A DNA stretch of 64,000 bases from Liriodendron chinense. Lineage: Eukaryota; Streptophyta; Magnoliopsida; Magnoliales; Magnoliaceae. Position numbers and translations under genes: made by a program. Positions 59,012 through 64,000 of this stretch are shown in pieces. Numbering within the stretch: the stretch's first letter is position 1; each line of letters opens with the position of its first letter. The notes beneath the pieces were generated by a model, which worked only from the letters and a program-made list of their open reading frames with translations, did no database searches and had not been told where the DNA came from. The DNA lies in NCBI GenBank assembly GCA_003013855.2, contig ML058408.1, positions 5,271,001 through 5,335,000 of the forward strand, in the 5' to 3' direction.

Positions 59012-60498
59012 TGACCCGAAAATTGACTAGCGCCAAATAGAATCAGGCACGATCTCACTGACACGAGACCAGATTTAGCATTGTTACAACCCTAATGAAC
59101 TTAATCCAGCATCCTCCAATGATAATCATCATTATTAATTGCTAATTAGCATGATTAAGCACTAAACAAGCCCAATACTTAGTCATTTCGATCCTAGGAA
59201 GTGCCCTGATGGCCTAAAGATTGACTGACCCATCAGATTGACTGACGCCAAGTAAAATTAGGTGTAATCCCACCGATGTCAGACCGAATTTAGTACCCTC
59301 CTACCATAAAATAACTAAATCAAGCACTTACAGGGTATTAATCCTTGCCACTTATCATTTATCAGCATAAGCGAGCATATATCATTCCCGATACTTAACC
59401 ATTTTCAGGCCCTGAAATGCACAATATAGCTCATCGGACTTGAGTTTTTAAAGAAGCATGGCTTATCGTAAGTCATCCAATTAATCTAATCTTCCAAAGC
59501 ATTGATCATTAATGATAATATGGTTAAATTAAGAATATGCTTAAGAAAGATTAACCAGATTAAGTGCATAGTTCACCCGATATAGCAATCATTAAGCACT
59601 CTGTAATTTACTCTTAAGCATGTAATGCCAATTGCACCTCTGTATCCTGTTTACATGCATCATACATAAAATAACCCTCTACATCGGACATGATATTCTG
59701 CATATTCATGCATACATAAGCAAATCTTTAATATTATTTTGACCGTGCGTCGACTATCAGCAAGTGCGCGAGGACAAGAATGCTTTCGAAGACGAGTCGC
59801 CAGACTCTAGGATCAAGCACATTTACTTTGTATCTCTTACATCCATTATACAAATTCTACTCATCAATTTAAGGTCCAGGGCTAAACCGAAGGGACTATG
59901 GTTACCACGAGAAATCGAAATCAAAGAGTTACAACAACATTCAATACATTTTGCTATGAACTGTTATCACAAAAGCTAGTTAATGTACTACCCATCCACA
60001 ACAGGATCTGTTGGTTGAGCTGCTCAGGTTACAACAGTCGAATTGCGTGTCTCCCCATGGTCACCTGTTCACATAACAAGCGCTGGCCCAGCGCTGCATG
60101 ACTCAACTAACAAACCCTGACTGTCTCTCACCATGGAACATACGAAAGAACATGAGACATAAGCATCCGACCTGCCTAAAACGATGGCTCAGTCCATAAC
60201 AAAACATACAATCTGGTCTTCATGACCATGAACTCTGAGACCATAACCCTTGATAGCTTAGTCTTTTACCTTTTAATCAAGGGTGATCAAACCATTGATG
60301 TAATTAAGGGCTCGTGCTAGCTCACGGCCTGAAATGTACAAGATCACAAAATCTCTAGAATAAAATTCACCTTGCGATATCTTTCTCTTTGTGTACTTAT
60401 GTGAATGCTTGTGATTGTCTATGAATGTCTCCAATACTCAGAACCCCTAGAACAACAAAACACTAGAAATCTGCATTGCGCGTTTTCTAGTTCTAACA
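59012..60498 (+). mobile_element. Right segment of solo LTR Z
   Basis: It matches E from about 30250 to its end, without the E minisatellite. It includes CCATTGATGTAATTAAGGG (about 60291) and the TTCTAACA terminus. A ~180-bp stretch (ACTTAGTCATTT..GTGCCCTGATGG, about 59140-59320) repeats sequence found before and just after the B insertion site. Short ORFs at 59764-60101 do not resemble known proteins. Confidence 0.7.
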
Positions 60499-60503
60499 AT
60501 TAA

Positions 60504-61509
60504 GTTCACTGAGTTCTTCATACATTCCATTGATACATCATCCCTTGATTTCAAAATAGATTACACATTGTACAAAATGTAACATGTTCATAAAAATATT
60601 TCGGCAGAGCTTCGCTCCATTTTTCTTTCATTTTGTCTAAGGATAGAAAAATAGGCTTCTGAGCTAGAGTCGTTATTCTCCTTAGAGATAAGACAAGTCA
60701 ATCTGACTAGGCTTCACTCCTTTGCAGCTTTAAGTGAAGCATACAGATAAGGGCTAAGCACATTATGCAGTTGCGTAATGGACTCAAAGTCATTACGCTG
60801 GCCTTATAAGGCACTAAAACCCTCTTGACTCTTCATAGAACTCCTTGATTCCCCAACATGCTGGCAACATCCATCATTCCTACTACTTCTGAGGATTGCA
60901 CTAAGTGCACTTGACCTAGAAGGAGAAAATGGACCCTCTTCTCATAGAGAAATGAGCCTTCGAGCCCATATTCTTCCTCTTATGTCTTATATCTTTGACA
61001 TGGTATTGATCTTCAATGCTCTTTACTTTTGAAAGGGGAATGAGAGTGAAAACACCGTCGACATCTTTAAAAAAGGTAAAAAAATATCACAGGAAATAGT
61101 CTTCAGGGTGCTTTTACGCGACCCGCATAAAAGTAATGGTGTTTACGCGGGTCTCATAAACACCTATTTCTGCGAAATCCTCTCTTTGATCTTTAACTTC
61201 TTATTTTTGACAGAGTTTCCTCATCATTCTTCTTCGATTCTTGGGGTCTGCACTTTGTGTGTTCAACCCGAGAAAAAGGAGATGCACAAGGCTCTCTCCG
61301 TACCTCTGTGGTCTTCAAAAGGAGCTCTGAAATTGGAGACTTCGAAAGTAAGTGCCAAATGAGGGTCCCTGTGGGGGTATTTATAGGCTTTGGGGCAGAT
61401 CTTGCTTAAAGTATCCCTGAATTCAATAACCCTTTTACACGACCCACGTAAAAGCGATCTTGTTTACATGGGTCGCATAAACAGGATGTTTACCCGCATT
61501 TCCTTTTTT
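60504..61509 (-). other. Non-coding stretch, possibly an LTR on the minus strand
   Basis: No recognisable protein. On the minus strand a TATAAATACC box lies at 61386-61377. Upstream of it two mixed-orientation blocks of a TTTACGCGGGTC / GCGACCCGCATAAA motif lie at about 61115-61155 and 61430-61495 (plus coordinates). This looks like a promoter of an LTR related to the neighbouring Tat-type remnant, but no LTR ends were found. Confidence 0.3.
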
Positions 61510-61699
61510 TCTTCATTCCTTCATCTGATCCTTTTTCCATATTTTCTTCTTTCCTCCACTATTTTCATGCCTCAATGGGCCCAAAATAGCATTATAGGTC
61601 AACTTGCGGTCTACTACTAAAAAACTCACCATTACGCTAACCTTGTTGGGGGACTCACCACAGATGATGGGAAGGTCGATGCTTCCTTCTGGCTTGAAG

Positions 61700-61732
<33 letters not shown>

Positions 61733-62198
61733 ATCTGAATCCCACTAGCAGAGTTTTAACTAGCTTGAGGAGGCTTCTTGAAATATTCATACTGTCGTAC
61801 GCAGTGGTGTACAGGATGTCTGTCAAACTCCAAGTGTCTAGAAAATCATGTGAGTCTTGTAATTTGACACTCTCAGTGTCACCAAAACTGCATCATCATA
61901 AGGGAAATGAATTCCTTTTGCATTGTCCTCAGAGAACATGATGGTCTGATGCTCCATTCTAGGTTACTTACTAGGCCTTGTCATTGAAAGCATTGCTTAG
62001 GGAGGTTCCCGAGCCTTCTTTCTGTGGGATTTTCGGGCTCTATTGGAATCTCCACCCCCTACTGGCTAGCCAAAAATAGTGTGAATTTCTCCTCCGAGCT
62101 CAGGAGGTTCAGATTGTGCCTTTGTTTGGCGGTCCTACTGCTGCTGTGATTTTCGGCACTATGGTCGGTCTGGTCGATGGGGAGATCTGTCTCGTCTC
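61510..62198 (-). pseudogene. Ty3/gypsy Tat/Ogre-type Gag end and protease remnant
   Basis: On the minus strand the frame-broken translation reads G-G-E-I-H-T-I-F-G near 62060, then F-S-E-D-N-A-K-G-I-H-F-P-Y-D-D-A (about 61930-61880), N-Y-K-T-H, I-L-Y and L-V-K-T-L-L-V-G-F. After a poly-G run follow P-E-G-S-I-D-L-P-I and N-A-I-L-G. This is the usual order before and across the protease of Tat-lineage elements. The D-T-G-S-S active site is destroyed by stops. RT does not follow. The sequence is cut at 62198 by element I. Confidence 0.75.
61701..61732 (+). repeat. C homopolymer (32 bp)
   Basis: An uninterrupted run of 32 C, corresponding to a glycine-rich spot of the Tat protease remnant on the minus strand. 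It may be length-unstable or mis-called. Confidence 0.85.
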
Positions 62199-63771
62199 TG
62201 TTCACTTCCCCAAGTGTAGGGTTGCGATGTAGTAATAATCTCGGTAAGACTGAGGTCGATCCACAGGGACTTATGTAGGAATCCACAAAACACTTCCAAT
62301 AGTTCTACTAAAAAGCTAACAAATAGACTTGTAGGAGATTGATGTAAATAACAACTTTGAACTAAACTGAAAGTAATCAATTAATAAAAAGCACTAGGGG
62401 TTTAAGGATCCACTTGTAGCAATCCTTGATGCTCAATTTGCTGTGGTTTCTCACTTTCTCAACTGGAATCAAAATTAAGATCTATCTAGTTGGATGATAG
62501 AGCAGTTAAACCAAACAGTCTGCCATATGTAAGATCCATGTATATGATTCACTTAATGCAAGCTAGGACGAGCATACTCAATTGTATAAGTCAGTCCTAA
62601 TTCCAATAGGCTAAGATCACAATCATAACCATCATTAAATCCTGTCATAAGACATAACTAGATCATGATTTGAACTTGATTCAAATCACATACACAGTCC
62701 CACATACTACAGAATTTCCAGAAAAATAAAACTTTGGTGAGAAGTTCCCACATGAAGATCACAAATCTAAAGCGTATTCCAATTCCTCAGATCATACAGG
62801 TTTAGATTAACTCACAACAATTAAGAACTCAAGCAATTCTTCCAAACATCCATGAGTCATCATAAGACTAAGAAAAACTACTTTAGTACTTGAATTAAAC
62901 TTCAAACCATTGTTCTTCAATATAAATCCAACTTAAAACCAACTTAAACGAATTGAAACATCTTAGATTCACTACAAGCTTCACTTCTTAGCCCTAGCTA
63001 AGAGGTTTAGCCGTTCATGATCCAAGGAAACATGAAACAAACTAAAGAAAACATAAAAACAACAAACAAACTAGGAGGAGTTGTGGAACTCCGAAATCCA
63101 CTTCCACCGTCTCCCACTGTGCTTAACCCGTTCTTATATACCCTAGGAAGAGCCCTTAGGTGTCCTTTTTTAGTGGAGAAGCTCCGCAGCGTCAGAATCT
63201 TCTAGAATTTGCGTAAGATTACGCAGTGCGCAAAGAAATTCGGGGCTTATAGAACACGCATCATTATGCAGACGACCGGTTGCACGACCGGTCTGAGCTC
63301 CTGGACGACCGGTCGCACGACTGGTTGCAAAAGTATGAAAAATGTCCAAAGAGTTTTGGGAAATTCCAAGCCCACAAATTTAATTCAAGGACCGGTCGCA
63401 CGACCGGCCTGAGCAATAGACGACCGATCATACGACCGGTCTTATCAGGACCAGAGAGTTGTGGCCGCAGGGCCCCTTCTGTTAAGTGTTCGGACCGTTC
63501 AGACGACCGGTCCTGGGCTATGGACGACCGGTCTTGGACACCTTCTTCTGCTTTCTTTCTTCTTCTCTCTGACTTCTTTCTTCCATATTTTGACGCTTAG
63601 TCCTTCGATCTTCTATGCTTGTAAATGGTGTCTTTAAGTCTCCAATTGATGAATCCTCTCTCTCATCCCTACAATCACAAATTCATGCATTAGATTAGTC
63701 TATAAATCGTGAAAACCTTGCATAATGAGTGATGAATTGGGGTTGGAATATGCACAATTAAGAGCTCAACA
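62199..63771 (-). mobile_element. I 3' LTR (1573 bp), A-related family
   Basis: Plus-strand reading starts TGTTCACTTCCCC and ends GAGCTCAACA. It aligns with the A LTR (for example the CAAATCTAAAGCGTATTCC..CAGATCATACAGG segment). Dyads with 12-bp spacing lie at 63270-63535. The R hairpin is at 62984-63005. The TATA region (about 63160) is decayed. The flank is GTCTC (62194-62198); the partner TSD lies outside the window. Confidence 0.9.
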
Positions 63772-64000
63772 CACCCCCTAACTAGCATTTTGCTAGTCCC
63801 GAGCAAAACATGCATGAAACAAGTTTCATTCTCCAAACCCAACTCTCCTTCAGAAACTATTCTTCTATACATCCCAAGCCACACAAGTGTAAGAGTCAGA
63901 AAAATTAGGTGATAGAGGTTGAAACCATAAACTCTCAAGACATAACAAGTGTCTATATGAAATTCCCGCTGATTGGTTGATAAATAGAAGAACTTGAACA
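63772..64000 (-). other. I 3'UTR start and PPT, runs off the window
   Basis: The PPT complement CACCCCCTAACT is at 63772-63783, followed by the PPT hairpin (CTAGCA-TTT-TGCTAG on plus). Conserved 3'UTR sequence continues to the window edge. The rest of element I is not visible. Confidence 0.85.

Larger units (their letters stand above)
1572..60498 (+). mobile_element. Z: outermost solo LTR, unassigned family, split by A and B
   Basis: Z survives as 1572-2320, 11251-11529 and 59012-60498, about 2.5 kb in total. It starts TGTCTTGTTAG and ends TTCTAACA. The flanks ATTAG (1567-1571) and ATTAA (60499-60503) fit a 5-bp TSD with one transition. It is recognised by alignment to E (25279-32305), which has clean ends. 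Both share a CCAGTGCAA.CCT opening, a TATAAATAG box (11285-11293 in Z), ACATGCGCCC motifs, an ACTTAGTCATTT..AAGTGCCCT segment and a GATGTAATTAAGGG 3' part. No coding sequence, PBS or second LTR is seen, so a solo LTR is the simplest reading. The left boundary is the least certain point. Confidence 0.6.

Noticed and set aside
1572..60498. Z as a full element with its LTR partner at the right
   Set aside because: No PBS, PPT or internal domain lies next to either end; sequence after 60498 does not match a PBS.
1..64000. Host genes, tRNA or rRNA genes, endogenous pararetrovirus
   Set aside because: No cloverleaf, rRNA or host protein domains were recognised, and no movement- or coat-protein region accompanies any RT.

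Overview
The window is repeat DNA from a plant nuclear genome. It holds no recognisable host gene, rRNA, tRNA or CRISPR array. The recognisable coding sequence is LTR-retrotransposon Gag/Pol of the plant Ty3/gypsy Athila type (protease D-L-G-A-S, FMDD reverse transcriptase, DD35E integrase, primer-binding sites matching plant tRNA-Asp), plus one remnant of the Tat/Ogre type. The amount of nesting suggests a large, repeat-rich flowering-plant genome; I cannot name the species.
Layout. Most boundaries rest on TG...CA ends plus 5-bp target-site duplications (TSDs). Bases 1-1571 look like part of a Ty1/copia (SIRE-like) LTR. Z (1572-60498) is a solo LTR of an unassigned family, split by two insertions: A (2321-11245, +, decayed autonomous Athila-type element) and B (11530-59006, -, decayed gag-protease element). 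B is split by C (17060-56960, +, autonomous type, decayed). C contains three insertions: D (22841-42761, +, a tandem LTR-internal-LTR-internal-LTR non-autonomous element), H (44689-46343, a solo LTR flanked by a ~727-bp direct duplication of C) and G (48517-56557, -, young, with an intact 948-codon ORF). D unit 1 contains E (25279-32305, solo LTR of the Z family) and F2 (32597-35441, solo LTR). E contains F1 (27442-30223, same family as F2). The deepest path, Z > B > C > D > E > F1, is six levels. To the right lie a Tat-type remnant (61510-62198, -) and the 3' end of element I (62199-64000, -), which is related to A.
How the parts relate. A and C once encoded Gag, protease, RT, RNase H and integrase. 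B and G encode only Gag, protease and a distinctive C-terminal domain. D encodes a different acidic protein that keeps the same C-terminal domain. All these families share cis signals: LTRs starting TGTTGAGCTC or TGTTGAGCTT (with small decay), a TATA box, a 9-bp-stem hairpin downstream of it, a U5 hairpin, a tRNA-Asp PBS, a probable 5'-leader intron with a CTAAC branch site, an internal G-rich tract, a ~110-nt 3'UTR box, and a hairpin next to the polypurine tract. This fits non-autonomous B, D and G elements being mobilised in trans by A/C-type partners (inference). Upstream of each TATA box the LTRs carry arrays of GACCGGTC dyads; in G and H these repeat every 52-53 bp.
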